Assembly (NCBI GenBank): GCA_964390945.1
Contig: CAYMIV010000013.1
Coordinates: 1-30,316, forward strand
Direction of reading: 5' to 3'
DNA length: 30,316 nt
From: Damh-18 sp964390945
Lineage (GTDB): Bacteria; Patescibacteriota; Minisyncoccia; Phycocordibacterales; UBA918
In this document: positions 1 through 7,955 of the stretch, one piece after another
Layout of the letters: every line of letters begins with the position of its first letter
Numbering within the stretch: the first letter of the stretch is position 1
Notes under the pieces: model-generated
What the model was told of the DNA's origin: nothing
Seen by the model: only the letters and a program-made list of their open reading frames with translations
Databases searched by the model: none
Program-made: the position numbers and the translations under genes

Positions 1-902
1 GTGAGCGCTTTGATAATCGAGCCGAGTTCGTAGCGGTCTTCAACAAGCGGATTACGAAACTCATCAAGTGAAATATCTTCTCGGTGATTCAAATCAAATG
101 TCGGTTGAACTGACATCGCATATATTTCACCAGTTTTCGGGTTGATAATAATGCCACCGGTCAAATTACTCCCATACTGCTCCTGAACTTTTGCGAGAAC
201 GCTGTCAAGATTGCGGGCAACCGTAGGCTCTATCGAGGTTAAGATATCACCGTGCGATTCTGATGCGCGATCAAATACAAGATTACCGACGTTACTGAAT
301 ATTTCTGCAAAAAAATTCACGAAGAGCCGTTCATCATCGCGAGAAAGAACATCTTCATAGTATCGTTCAAGCCCATATTTGCCGACAATGTCATTTTCGT
401 TATAGCCGATAAATCCAATGGTCCGAGCTGAAAGCGTTTCTCCCGGATAATAGCGCCATTGATCACGATAGAGGAGAACTCCTTCGATACCGAGCGCCTT
501 TATTTTTTCTGCGTCTTCCGTTTTTATCTGTCGCTTTATTTCCTGATACGTTTTTTCTTTTTTTGCCGCACGTTCTATAAACGAATCATGGTCGAGCGGG
601 ATAATGTTCTGAATACTTGAATACGCGGCTTCAGCATCCTTTACCCTCTGCGGATCAATCGCGAGCAAAAAGCCCGCCTGAATGGTCGCCGCAGATACTC
701 GCTCCCCATCCCTTGTCTCAAGATAAATACTCCCCCGTTTATAAAGTTCCCGGACTGTGTGTACATACTGACCTTCAGCTTCTCTGCGATAGGTATCTCC
801 ATTCAAAATTTGCACGTGGTACAATCTTCCGACAAGAATGCAGACGAGCGCAACAATGCACCACAATATGAATCGTATTCGTGTTATTGATTGGCTCCGC
901 AT
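1..902 (-). CDS. ftsI: Peptidoglycan D,D-transpeptidase FtsI/PBP3-like, partial (C-terminus outside window)
   Basis: This is the N-terminal 300 residues of a class B penicillin-binding protein, cut by the left window edge. A short cytoplasmic tail is followed by one membrane helix (about residues 10-28, FILWCIVALVCILVGRLY). Next comes the pedestal/dimerisation region, including the conserved stretches GVLLYRDQWRYYPGETLSA and GKYGLERYYEDVL. The transpeptidase domain then begins (GGIIINPKTGEIYAMS). The catalytic SxxK motif is visible as SIIK at residues 295-298, so the active-site serine lies just inside the window. The family cross-links septal peptidoglycan on the outer face of the membrane. 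The ATG at 902 has a GGTGG-type ribosome site. The gene is last in the visible mraZ-rsmH-ftsL order, which fits the division enzyme; the elongation homologue lies at 5116-6810. Confidence 0.9.
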   Translation of the reverse strand, partial: MRSQSITRIRFILWCIVALVCILVGRLYHVQILNGDTYRREAEGQYVHTVRELYKRGSIYLETRDGERVSAATIQAGFLLAIDPQRVKDAEAAYSSIQNIIPLDHDSFIERAAKKEKTYQEIKRQIKTEDAEKIKALGIEGVLLYRDQWRYYPGETLSARTIGFIGYNENDIVGKYGLERYYEDVLSRDDERLFVNFFAEIFSNVGNLVFDRASESHGDILTSIEPTVARNLDSVLAKVQEQYGSNLTGGIIINPKTGEIYAMSVQPTFDLNHREDISLDEFRNPLVEDRYELGSIIKAL

Positions 903-927
903 TCCACCTGAAACTTCGGATTACGTA

Positions 928-1251
928 TTAACTATCATTATTTTTAGAGAGCACAAACGTCGTTTGTGTCGGCTTCACAAACGTTTTTGATTCTGCGAGA
1001 GTAAACCCATGCAGAGATGCAATATCCACGCTCACCGCATGCTGGGCAGCAATATATTCAGATTCGCGTATACCGATTTCAGAGGAAATTGACGCAATTT
1101 CTTGACCAATTTCCTTTCGTGCGACTACGTGTGCGACCGATGCGCAGAGGAGATACATATACAGTGCGGATGCAAGCAAAATAAATGAAAACGCACCCCA
1201 AAGCATCTTTCGTTCAGTTGTATATAAAACTTGTACTTTCCGATTATGCAT
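928..1251 (-). CDS. ftsL: FtsL-like small bitopic division protein
   Basis: The 107-residue protein has a short basic N-terminus, one membrane helix (about residues 17-37, LWGAFSFILLASALYMYLLC) and an extracytoplasmic part beginning with a heptad-like stretch (EIGQEIASISSEIGIRESEYIAA). That is the architecture of FtsL, which forms a coiled coil with its partners and activates the septal synthase. Sequence conservation in FtsL is very low, so the call rests on size, topology and position between rsmH and ftsI. The ATG at 1251 overlaps the rsmH stop by 8 nt (ATGCATAA), indicating translational coupling. A TTG three codons upstream would give 110 residues. The ftsI start follows 25 nt after the stop. 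Confidence 0.7.
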   Translation of the reverse strand: MHNRKVQVLYTTERKMLWGAFSFILLASALYMYLLCASVAHVVARKEIGQEIASISSEIGIRESEYIAAQHAVSVDIASLHGFTLAESKTFVKPTQTTFVLSKNNDS

Positions 1252-2134
1252 GTTTTTCAAAAATTCGTAGTTTTGCGCTTCGTGCTCTTCTGTTTGTCTT
1301 CAGTTCTTCGTCGCTTGGTACCATAGGTCGCTTCGTCACAACCACTCCCCTACCGTCATGTGCCGCATCTTTAAAGGCGTGCTTCACGATTCTGTCTTCG
1401 AGACTGTGAAAGGTAATAATCGCGAGTCTCCCTCCGGGACGTAATATTTCTATTGCCTGTTGTATGAACTGTGTCAGTGCTTCGAGTTCATCATTGACGG
1501 CAATTCGTAGTGCTTGAAATGTTTTTGTTGCAGGATGAATTTTGCCGTTTCGATATGCGGGCGATACCGCCTCACTGATTACTCGTGCGAGCGTGCCGGA
1601 CGAACGTATCGGTTCTCGCGCTCGTTCCTCAACGATTGCTTGGGCAATTTTTCGAAAGTATCGCTCCTCCCCGTAACCCTTGATGACATTTTCGATATCT
1701 TCACGCTCCCAACCATTCACAATGTCTGAAGCGTCGAAAAGATATAGTTCAGGGTCTCCGTATGTCATGTGGAGTGGCTCATCAACAGTGAATGAAAATC
1801 CCTTTTTGCTTCCCGTAAACTGTTCAATTCGCCATCCGAGATCTGCAATAATCCCATCGATGTTCGATATGTGTAACTTTCCCAGAATGTTTTTCAAGTC
1901 TCGAAAGTTGCCGACCGTCAGATGTGTCCGTGCTTCGGTGTTACTGAGAACGAGTGTGTTGATCGCAGAACTGTCAGCATCAATACCAACAAAAAGTCCC
2001 TGCTTTCCGAGCTTGGACACAATATGTTGAGTATGACCTCCGCTTCCGACTGTGGCATCGACAATTGTCGAATCGGGTTTGATGCGTAGTGCGTCGACTG
2101 CTTCATTTCTGAATACAGTGATGTGATGTTCCAT
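1244..2134 (-). CDS. rsmH: 16S rRNA (cytosine(1402)-N(4))-methyltransferase RsmH
   Basis: RsmH (MraW) uses S-adenosylmethionine to methylate N4 of C1402 in the 16S rRNA decoding centre. The 296-residue protein opens with the family signature (HITVFRNEAVDAL), then the SAM-binding loop VDATVGSGGHT (about residues 25-35) and the acidic strand end VGIDAD. Further landmarks are GIIADLGW and, near the C-terminus, GGRLAIITFHSLEDRIVKHAF, diagnostic of the family. Length is normal (about 300). It follows mraZ by 11 nt and overlaps ftsL, the standard start of a bacterial dcw cluster. Confidence 0.97.
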   Translation of the reverse strand: MEHHITVFRNEAVDALRIKPDSTIVDATVGSGGHTQHIVSKLGKQGLFVGIDADSSAINTLVLSNTEARTHLTVGNFRDLKNILGKLHISNIDGIIADLGWRIEQFTGSKKGFSFTVDEPLHMTYGDPELYLFDASDIVNGWEREDIENVIKGYGEERYFRKIAQAIVEERAREPIRSSGTLARVISEAVSPAYRNGKIHPATKTFQALRIAVNDELEALTQFIQQAIEILRPGGRLAIITFHSLEDRIVKHAFKDAAHDGRGVVVTKRPMVPSDEELKTNRRARSAKLRIFEKHA

Positions 2135-2145
2135 AGTGCCATTCC

Positions 2146-2583
2146 TTACAAAATACCGATTTCTCCGAGTTTCTCCGCAAGTGCATCGGCCTGTTCTTCG
2201 ATACGGCGCTTGTACTCACTCCACTGCTTCTCTCCCCAAATCTCTATACGATCATGGATACCCGCGAGCACCACCTTTCCGTGTGTGAGCTTCGCAAATT
2301 CCTTTAAGAAATCCGGGACAAGAATACGTCCGACTCCATCCACCTCCACCTCAACCGCTCCCGAAAGGAAGAATCGGTTGAACCCTCGTGTGTCCGCCTG
2401 TCCGAGTGGGAGTTGACCAATCTTTTCAGTGATCTTCTCCCACTCTTTGAGCGGATATACAAAGAGACAGTTATCGAGGCCTCGAGTGACAACCAACTTC
2501 TTGCCAAGTTCCTTCCTCCATTTCGAAGGTAAGGACAGCCGTTTCTTGGCATCGATGTTATGCGTGTACTCTCCAATCAACAT
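2146..2583 (-). CDS. mraZ: Transcriptional regulator MraZ
   Basis: MraZ is a DNA-binding protein of the AbrB/SpoVT fold that controls its own division/cell-wall cluster. The 145-residue protein contains two tandem repeats: GEYTHNIDAKKRLSLPSKWR (about residues 4-23) and VEVDGVGRILVPDFLKEFA in the second half. Each carries the typical D-x-K/GR-RL/I-x-[LV]P core. Length is typical. It is the first gene of the cluster, and five GTGG[GT] boxes in helical phase lie just upstream, consistent with autoregulation. No good Shine-Dalgarno is visible before the ATG. Confidence 0.96.
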   Translation of the reverse strand: MLIGEYTHNIDAKKRLSLPSKWRKELGKKLVVTRGLDNCLFVYPLKEWEKITEKIGQLPLGQADTRGFNRFFLSGAVEVEVDGVGRILVPDFLKEFAKLTHGKVVLAGIHDRIEIWGEKQWSEYKRRIEEQADALAEKLGEIGIL

Positions 2584-2631
2584 GTAACTGATTGGTGAAC
2601 CCCGATAATGTGTTTCTGCGTCATGTAACGC

Positions 2632-2692
2632 AGTATACCACTATCTCCCACCACATTGCTATTCTACACCACTTCATCCCACCAACCACCAC
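2632..2692 (-). promoter_or_regulatory. mraZ promoter (-10) with five phased MraZ boxes
   Basis: On the minus strand a TATACT -10 box (2632-2637) is preceded by TGG, giving an extended -10 (TGgTATACT); no clear -35 is present. Upstream lie GTGG[GT] boxes, written on the plus strand as ACCAC/CCCAC, at 2637-2641, 2647-2651, 2668-2672, 2678-2682 and 2688-2692. Starts are 10, 21, 10 and 10 bp apart, so all fall on one helix face. MraZ is known to bind tandem GTGGG-like repeats ahead of mraZ in other bacteria; regulation here is inferred. The first box abuts the -10, which suggests repression. Confidence 0.75.
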
Positions 2693-2694
2693 AG

Positions 2695-2703
2695 TTATCC
2701 ACA
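2695..2703 (+). other. Consensus DnaA-box sequence (TTATCCACA)
   Basis: A perfect 9-bp match to the bacterial DnaA box lies immediately beside the outermost MraZ box. It is single, with no second box or AT-rich unwinding region nearby, so it is not evidence of an origin. It could be a regulatory DnaA site for the division cluster or a chance match. Confidence 0.35.
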
Positions 2704-2730
2704 CGCTATTTGAGGATGTTCCGGTGCCGT

Positions 2731-2769
2731 TTCAAAAAACGCCGGCGCTCTGCGCCGGCGTTTTTTGAA
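2731..2769 (-). terminator. Intrinsic terminator after lysS
   Basis: A perfect 18-bp stem (2731-2748 with 2752-2769, loop TCT) has a GCGCCGGCG core flanked by A6 on the left and T6 on the right. It therefore works in either direction. It lies 9 nt past the lysS stop on the minus strand and upstream of the mraZ control region, insulating the two units. Confidence 0.93.
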
Positions 2770-2777
2770 AACGAATT

Positions 2778-4235
2778 TCACTCCGCCTTCGGTCTCATGA
2801 GCGGAAACAGTTGTGTCTCTCTCACTGGTCTATTTTCTAAGATTGCGAACAATCGCTCACCGAATCCAAAACCGCACGTGGGAGGCATCCCGTGTTCGAG
2901 CATTTCGACAAATTCATAATCGGACATCATCGCTTCCTCGTCTCCTGACTCAATAAGTTTTCGCTGTACATCGAATCGTTCGCGCTGATCAATTGGGTCG
3001 TTGAGCTCCGAGTATCCGCGACCAACTTCACTTCCCGCAATAATGGGCTGGAACATTTGCACGGTTTCATCACCCTCTCGACTTTTTGCGAGCGGTGCGA
3101 CGAGCTTCGGGTGATTGACTAAGAATGCCGGACCAGCGATGTGTTTTCGACAATACTTCCAGAGTGTGTCCGCGAGACGCTCGCGATTGTCGCCTTCATA
3201 AGCAACTCCGAGTGCTTCAAGCTTCGCCTTTATGGTGTCTTCCGATGCGGTGAGGACGTCGATATCGGTCTGCTTTTTTATCTCATCGCAGTAATCGATG
3301 TGTATCCATTCGTCAGCAAGATTAAAGGAGTGATTACGGTAGGTGAATGCGGTTGTGCCGTACACCTTGAGCGCCAAAGTTCTGTATAGTTCGGCGACTA
3401 GACTCATGCCCTCTTCGTAATTCACATATGCCATATAGAATTCCATGTTTGTGAACTCTTGAAGATGTTCGGGACTTGTACCTTCATTCCTGTACACACG
3501 TCCAATTTCGAAAGTTTTCTCGAACCCCGCCGCCATCAATCGCTTCTGCCACAACTCTCCGATTGAGATGCGGAGGAATACATCGACATTGAAGTCATTG
3601 TGGTGCGTCTTGAAGGGTCGAGCTTCGGCTCCACCTGTCGTGAATTCGAGGGTCGGTGTTTCCACTTCGGTAAAACCTTTTGCTTTCATGAATTCGCGCG
3701 TGACAGCCCAAAATTGTTCCTTTCGCCCAAAGAGCGCTTTGAGTTCCGGGTCAAGCAATAAGTCGAGGTACCGTTTGCGCATGCGCTCTTCCTCATCCTG
3801 AAGACCGTGATACTTATCGGGGAGCGGAAGGAGTGATTTGGTGAGCATTCGCCACTCCCGAACGAGGATTGATTGCTGTCCTTTCTGTGTCGTAAACAGT
3901 GGCCCGGTAAACTCAACAAAATCTCCCGAATCGATAACATCCTTGAAGAGTTGGAACGATTCGGCTGGCAGCTCGTCTTCCTTGACAACCGCCTGGAAAC
4001 GTCCGGATCCGTCTTGAAAGTCGGTAAAGAGAATCGCCCCCTGACCTCGCGTTATCATCACACGCCCCGCGAGAGTGATGGGTTCGCCACTCGCTTCTCG
4101 CGATGCAAATTCAGCAATCGATTCGGCTACGGTGTGGGTGCGGAGTGATGTCGAGGGATATGGGTTGATGCCCCGCTCACGAAGGAGCGAAATCTTTTTT
4201 ACGCGTTCTGCGCGTATCTCATCGAGTCCTGACAT
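2778..4235 (-). CDS. lysS: Lysine--tRNA ligase, class II
   Basis: LysRS charges tRNA-Lys with lysine using ATP. The 485-residue protein has an N-terminal OB-fold anticodon-binding domain (about residues 50-140, including GRVMITRGQGAILFTDFQDG). The class II catalytic core follows: motif 2 appears as FEIGRVYRNEGTS followed by EFTNMEFYMAY, and motif 3 as GFGFGERLFAIL near the C-terminus. LysRS-specific features include EVGRGYSELNDP. Length is at the short end for bacterial LysRS (about 490-510). The ATG at 4235 has no Shine-Dalgarno; a -10-like TACTAT ends only 7 nt upstream, so the mRNA may be leaderless. The gene stands alone between a hairpin-rich spacer and a strong terminator. Confidence 0.96.
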   Translation of the reverse strand: MSGLDEIRAERVKKISLLRERGINPYPSTSLRTHTVAESIAEFASREASGEPITLAGRVMITRGQGAILFTDFQDGSGRFQAVVKEDELPAESFQLFKDVIDSGDFVEFTGPLFTTQKGQQSILVREWRMLTKSLLPLPDKYHGLQDEEERMRKRYLDLLLDPELKALFGRKEQFWAVTREFMKAKGFTEVETPTLEFTTGGAEARPFKTHHNDFNVDVFLRISIGELWQKRLMAAGFEKTFEIGRVYRNEGTSPEHLQEFTNMEFYMAYVNYEEGMSLVAELYRTLALKVYGTTAFTYRNHSFNLADEWIHIDYCDEIKKQTDIDVLTASEDTIKAKLEALGVAYEGDNRERLADTLWKYCRKHIAGPAFLVNHPKLVAPLAKSREGDETVQMFQPIIAGSEVGRGYSELNDPIDQRERFDVQRKLIESGDEEAMMSDYEFVEMLEHGMPPTCGFGFGERLFAILENRPVRETQLFPLMRPKAE

Positions 4236-4242
4236 AGCACGT

Positions 4243-4271
4243 ATAGTATCGTTTTATTGCATAAATGAAAA
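4243..4271 (-). promoter_or_regulatory. Candidate lysS promoter, near-leaderless
   Basis: Minus-strand TTTTCA (4266-4271), a 17-bp spacer and TACTAT (4243-4248) lie with the -10 box 7 nt before the lysS ATG. The -35 overlaps the base of the 4265-4299 hairpin. Confidence 0.5.
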
Positions 4272-4299
4272 GACGCCATCTTGGGAGGCGTCTTTTCAT
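4265..4299. terminator. Strong hairpin between greA and lysS (probable terminator)
   Basis: A perfect 13-bp inverted repeat (ATGAAAAGACGCC with GGCGTCTTTTCAT, 9-nt loop) has a GC core and a T4 run on each exit side. It can act as a terminator in either direction and would stop minus-strand readthrough from the spacer before lysS. Confidence 0.65.
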
Positions 4300-4469
4300 G
4301 GTACGGCATTTCGTACGGCGCGACGGGCTCTGAAAACGGATTAATTTTCAGAGTCATGTTGCTAGGTACCATATCGAACTTCGTTCAATATTGGTACTAA
4401 GCACATCCTCCCTGGTCTCGCGGTGTTTGCATTATGAATAGCAAAAACATCGCTCCGACGCATAAAAGG
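4300..4469. other. Non-coding spacer with serial hairpins
   Basis: No gene is seen here. The stretch holds several inverted repeats in a row: GTACG/CGTAC at 4301-4316; CTCTGAAAA/TTTTCAGAG at 4328-4353; an imperfect stem of about 18 bp at roughly 4360-4400 (GGTACCATATCGAAC with GTTCAATATTGGTACT); and GCGGTGTTTGC/GCAAAAACATCGC at roughly 4419-4453. It does not match a T-box leader or any riboswitch I recognise. Confidence 0.5.
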
Positions 4470-4497
4470 AAAAGATGAGAAACTAATCTCATCTTTT
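4470..4497 (-). terminator. Intrinsic terminator of greA
   Basis: An 11-bp stem (AAAAGATGAGA with TCTCATCTTTT) around a 6-nt loop lies 6 nt after the greA stop and ends in a T-rich run on the minus strand (TTTTCCTTTT). Confidence 0.8.
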
Positions 4498-4503
4498 TAG
4501 CCT

Positions 4504-4977
4504 TTATGCCACCTTTAAAATAGAGTAACTCTGCTTTCCGTTCGGTGTTTCGAATACAAACGTGTCTCCCTTTGCCTTCCCCATGAGCGCTTCACCGAGG
4601 GGCGAGAGGTAGGAGAGTTTGTGTTCGTGAATATTTGCCTCTTCAGAGCCGACAATCGTATACACGTGGCTTTCCTTTTCCTGTGCTTTCTGAATCGTAA
4701 CGAGCGACCCCAATCCAACCACATCACCTTTTGTCGTGTGTGCCACAATTTTCGCTTCCTTGATGACTTTTTCAAGGTGCTGAATCCGCTCCTCGATAGC
4801 CACCTGCATGTCTCGAGCTTCTTGATATTCGGCGTTCTCAGAAAGGTCACCGAGACTGCGCGCATACTCGAGCGATTCGGCGACCTCCTTGCGCCTGGTG
4901 GTTTTGAGGTGCTCGAGTTCAGTTTTCAACTGCTCGAATTTCTCCTGGGTCAAAAATGAATCGTGTGGCTCACTCAT
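4504..4977 (-). CDS. greA: Transcription elongation factor GreA
   Basis: GreA enters the RNA polymerase secondary channel and stimulates cleavage of backtracked RNA. The 157-residue length is typical. The N-terminal coiled coil (about residues 8-78) contains the signature LKTTRRKEVAESLEYARSLGDLSENAEYQEA, whose tip acidic residues (DLSENAEY) are needed for cleavage. The C-terminal FKBP-like domain contains VVGLGSLVTI and ends with LSYLSPLGEALMGKAKGDTFVFETPNGKQSYSILKV. It is monocistronic, with a strong promoter upstream and its own terminator. Confidence 0.97.
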   Translation of the reverse strand: MSEPHDSFLTQEKFEQLKTELEHLKTTRRKEVAESLEYARSLGDLSENAEYQEARDMQVAIEERIQHLEKVIKEAKIVAHTTKGDVVGLGSLVTIQKAQEKESHVYTIVGSEEANIHEHKLSYLSPLGEALMGKAKGDTFVFETPNGKQSYSILKVA

Positions 4978-5047
4978 AGTTAAATATTAGTTCGAAAGTT
5001 ACCTGTGGGTGCGTGTTAAGGCGCATCGGTCACTCTCGGGTGCATCA

Positions 5048-5075
5048 ATTATACGTAGGGAAAATGGTTCGTCAA
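5048..5075 (-). promoter_or_regulatory. Sigma-70-type promoter of greA
   Basis: Minus-strand TTGACG (5070-5075), a 16-bp spacer and a perfect TATAAT (5048-5053) predict a start near 5041, leaving a leader of about 64 nt before greA. Confidence 0.85.
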
Positions 5076-5115
5076 ACTTTTGTATACAGTGAACCATCAC
5101 TTGACTCTCAACCAA

Positions 5116-6810
5116 CTATATCGAGAGTTTAAAATATTCAGGTCGATTCACTGACATCCAATCAAACACTTTGCCCATGACCGATCCGGCACCGACCGTG
5201 TTTGTGCGTGGTCCATATTCCATAAAAAGAATGAAAGCATATTTCGGCTTCTCATACGGAAAATATCCCGCTATCCATGAATTCACGTTTGCCTTTGATT
5301 CTCCGAGCTCGGCAGTTCCCGATTTCGCGGCAATCTCAACATCGCTGCGATCAAGTGCGCGAGCGGTACCACCCTCCTGTATGACCGTACGGCGCATACC
5401 CTCCTGCACGACCGCGAGGTTCTTTTGATTGAGGTGTAGCGATGTGGTTGTACCTTGTTCTCCGAAGAGCACGTGCGGGGTCACGAGCGTGCCGCCATTT
5501 GCAATCGCGGCATATGCGCGAAGCATTTGGAGCGGGGTCACCTGAAATCCGAACTGACCAATCGAGGTCAGGTATGTGTCGCCGAGGCGCCAGTCGTCAT
5601 CAAACACTTTCTTTTTCCATTCTGGATCCGGCACAATTCCCTTCTGTTCTCCTGAAATCATGATGCCCGTTGAACTGCCGAGCCCGAAGAGCTTAAAGTA
5701 CTGGGAAAGTTTTGTGATACCGACGCCCTTTTGGTCACCGAAACCTCCGCCAATCGTCATCATGAAAACATTTGAAGAATATGCAATAGCATCACGTACC
5801 GTCATCGCCCCGAGTGCGGTGCGCCAATCTCTAAATATTGCCGGGTTTTCGGGATCGTACGGGTTTGGAACCGTAAGAGAACCGGAACTTACAATAACAG
5901 TATTTTGATTAATTACCTTTTCTTCGAGGGCTGCGTACGCAACAATCGGTTTTACAATTGAGCCGGGAACGTAAAGACCGCCTATCACTTTGTTGAGAAA
6001 AGGAAATCGTTTGTCATTATTGTAACTTCGTATGAGATTGACATCATCTCCATCGGCGAGCACTTCGGGATCGTACGAGGGAAAACTGGTGAGTGCGATA
6101 ATCTCACCGGTATTTACATCTATCATTGCCCCAGCGCCACTCCTGAATCCGTTCTGTTCGGTCGTTGTTGCAATGAGATCGTACATAACTTCCGAAAGTT
6201 CTGCGTCAAGGGAGAGAGTTATTTCTTCACCCGACTCCGCCGCTCGAACAACGCTCCCGGAAATTTTCTCCCCAAGTGCATTCATTTCCACCAACTGCTC
6301 TCCATTTTTCCCGGCGAGCGCAGTATTGAATGTTTCCTCTATCCCATTCGTACCGACATATTCCGTTCGAAAATAAAAACCGTGCGCATCTTTTTGCGGA
6401 TAACTCACGTACCCGACAAGTTGTCCGATTCCCCTCCTGTCGGAGTATGCACGTTCGGGAAACTCGTATTCACCATCCGTATCAATTTCATTCCACACAA
6501 CAAGTTCGCCATTCCGATCATAGACAGTACCGCGGGGCGCGACGATGAGTGTCTGCTCGAGTTTATTTTCCAAACTTTTCCGCGCCAAGTCCTTCCCTTC
6601 TATGACCTGCAGTTTTATCACCTGACCAAAGAAAATGAGCGCTATGAGCGTAAAGAGTATCCCGATAAACATGAGATTGCGTCCGGGGAGCGGGAGCTCG
6701 ATACGACCTTCGAGACGATTCACGTTGAATGACGGCAGGTTTGACGCGTCGAGCAAAATCTCGTCGAGAGAAATTTCCTGTTTTTTTCTTTTTTTAAATC
6801 GGTACATCAT
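5116..6810 (-). CDS. mrdA: Penicillin-binding protein 2, elongation transpeptidase
   Basis: PBP2 cross-links peptidoglycan in the elongation complex with MreB/C/D. Counting from the ATG at 6810 (564 residues), a basic cytoplasmic segment rich in Lys/Arg is followed by one membrane helix (about 45-65). The pedestal domain carries the conserved RGTVYDRNGE. The transpeptidase domain has all three active-site motifs: SIVK (284-287, catalytic Ser284), SSN (345-347) and KSGT (496-499). The frame could open at a TTG at 6828, but ATG 6810 or 6807 is more plausible; both overlap the mreD stop. Its place directly after mreBCD marks it as the elongation rather than the division enzyme. Length is slightly below the usual 600-630. 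Confidence 0.93.
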   Translation of the reverse strand: MMYRFKKRKKQEISLDEILLDASNLPSFNVNRLEGRIELPLPGRNLMFIGILFTLIALIFFGQVIKLQVIEGKDLARKSLENKLEQTLIVAPRGTVYDRNGELVVWNEIDTDGEYEFPERAYSDRRGIGQLVGYVSYPQKDAHGFYFRTEYVGTNGIEETFNTALAGKNGEQLVEMNALGEKISGSVVRAAESGEEITLSLDAELSEVMYDLIATTTEQNGFRSGAGAMIDVNTGEIIALTSFPSYDPEVLADGDDVNLIRSYNNDKRFPFLNKVIGGLYVPGSIVKPIVAYAALEEKVINQNTVIVSSGSLTVPNPYDPENPAIFRDWRTALGAMTVRDAIAYSSNVFMMTIGGGFGDQKGVGITKLSQYFKLFGLGSSTGIMISGEQKGIVPDPEWKKKVFDDDWRLGDTYLTSIGQFGFQVTPLQMLRAYAAIANGGTLVTPHVLFGEQGTTTSLHLNQKNLAVVQEGMRRTVIQEGGTARALDRSDVEIAAKSGTAELGESKANVNSWIAGYFPYEKPKYAFILFMEYGPRTNTVGAGSVMGKVFDWMSVNRPEYFKLSI

Positions 6811-7060
6811 ATTCCGTATTACTGACAAGTACGAAGGGACGAATCAGTTCTGTGCCGAGTACGACAATCGTCATGAGAAGCGTGAATGTGTAGTTCGTCT
6901 CCAGGGGGGTAATACCAAAGAGCGCATCAATGCAAGCACCCACAATAATGAGTTCATACCCTGTGTACGTGAATGCATACACGAAACCGAAACTCACGAC
7001 CGCAAAGAGCGGCGCAAACAATGCTGTGAGAACGAAGAGAATGAAAAGTGCAATTCGCAT
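6794..7060 (-). CDS. mreD: MreD-like membrane protein (short)
   Basis: The 88-residue, very hydrophobic protein has about three membrane segments (residues 3-30, 33-52 and 60-80). It lies between mreC (3 nt gap) and mrdA (overlap of 17 nt from ATG 6810), exactly where mreD sits in rod-shape operons. MreD is normally about 160 residues with five or six helices, so this is either a reduced version or only an analogue. The sequence alone is not distinctive and the call leans on synteny. Confidence 0.7.
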   Translation of the reverse strand: MRIALFILFVLTALFAPLFAVVSFGFVYAFTYTGYELIIVGACIDALFGITPLETNYTFTLLMTIVVLGTELIRPFVLVSNTEYDVPI

Positions 7061-7063
7061 ATT

Positions 7064-7945
7064 TCACTGAGTGGGGGGCGAGGTGGTTGACGTGAGGACC
7101 GGTTCTGTGCTCGTGGACATTGAAGGTATGTGTATGTTCAAATCATGATAATTCCACCCGGAGAGCGCGACAATCGCGCCTTCATAAGAGAGCCGTTCAT
7201 ACACGCGCGTACTCACCCCTACGGCATAGAGTGACTGGAGAGGGGCTGAGAGTGTCACATATGCTTGCTGGTCTGGTTCTGTGGGGATTGACTCGATACT
7301 TTCCACTATTCCAAGTATACCCGCGCCGATTCCAGGAAGCACAACGGCATCGCCGATTGAGACGGCAACCCCCTGCGGGACGCTTATGCGAACTATCCCG
7401 CCGCCTTCGCCGTATGTGTGCGCAAAAATATCAGGACCGAATATATACGCGGTCGCCTCCATGCCGGGCGACGAGAAGAGCGTGACAATGGCGCTTGTAT
7501 CGAACACCGTACTCACCACCCCAATCGCACGATCATGTGAATGATACACAACGGCTTGTTCGACAACGCCGTCTGATCGTCCTCGGTCAATGAGCACTCG
7601 ATCGTAAGGGAGTTCGGGGGGTAACGCCACGATTCCTGCAACAATACGCGAATCAGTGTCGGTTTCGCTCAAGAGGTCACGGTATACGTCAACTTCGTTT
7701 GCAAGCCGCGCTATGGTTGCTTCATTGCCGCTCTGGGTTGAAATTTTTTCCTCGAGTGCGCGTATCTCATCGAGCAATTCTTGGCGTGAACGAATAAACA
7801 CGGGAAGCGGTGCAGTTGATTCGCTTATCCAGTGGCGGATGCCATATATGGGGAGCGCCACAGACGAAGCGAGTGTCCCGAGAAACCTGCCCGCGAACGT
7901 GAGTATGAAAAAAAGCGTCAGCGCAACAATCACAATCCGAGCCAT
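7064..7945 (-). CDS. mreC: Rod shape-determining protein MreC
   Basis: MreC is a bitopic protein linking cytoplasmic MreB to periplasmic/extracellular synthases and activating PBP2. From ATG 7945 (293 residues) the protein starts with a membrane helix (about 2-20, ARIVIVALTLFFILTFAG). A coiled coil follows (about 50-85, RSRQELLDEIRALEEKIS), then the beta-rich MreC domain (IVALPPELPYDRVLIDRG, AVVYHSHDRAIGVVSTVF, FSSPGMEATAYI). A Ser/Thr/Pro-rich tail closes it. The frame is open for a further 42 codons upstream, but those overlap mreB and precede the helix, so I placed the start 10 nt after the mreB stop. Confidence 0.92.
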   Translation of the reverse strand: MARIVIVALTLFFILTFAGRFLGTLASSVALPIYGIRHWISESTAPLPVFIRSRQELLDEIRALEEKISTQSGNEATIARLANEVDVYRDLLSETDTDSRIVAGIVALPPELPYDRVLIDRGRSDGVVEQAVVYHSHDRAIGVVSTVFDTSAIVTLFSSPGMEATAYIFGPDIFAHTYGEGGGIVRISVPQGVAVSIGDAVVLPGIGAGILGIVESIESIPTEPDQQAYVTLSAPLQSLYAVGVSTRVYERLSYEGAIVALSGWNYHDLNIHIPSMSTSTEPVLTSTTSPPTQ

Positions 7946-7955
7946 ACGGCTCGTT

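Noticed and set aside
2695..2703. Replication origin
   Set aside because: Only one DnaA box, no AT-rich unwinding stretch, and no dnaA or dnaN nearby.
4236..4503. T-box leader for lysS
   Set aside because: No AGGGTGGNACCGCG-like antiterminator sequence or specifier stem could be found.
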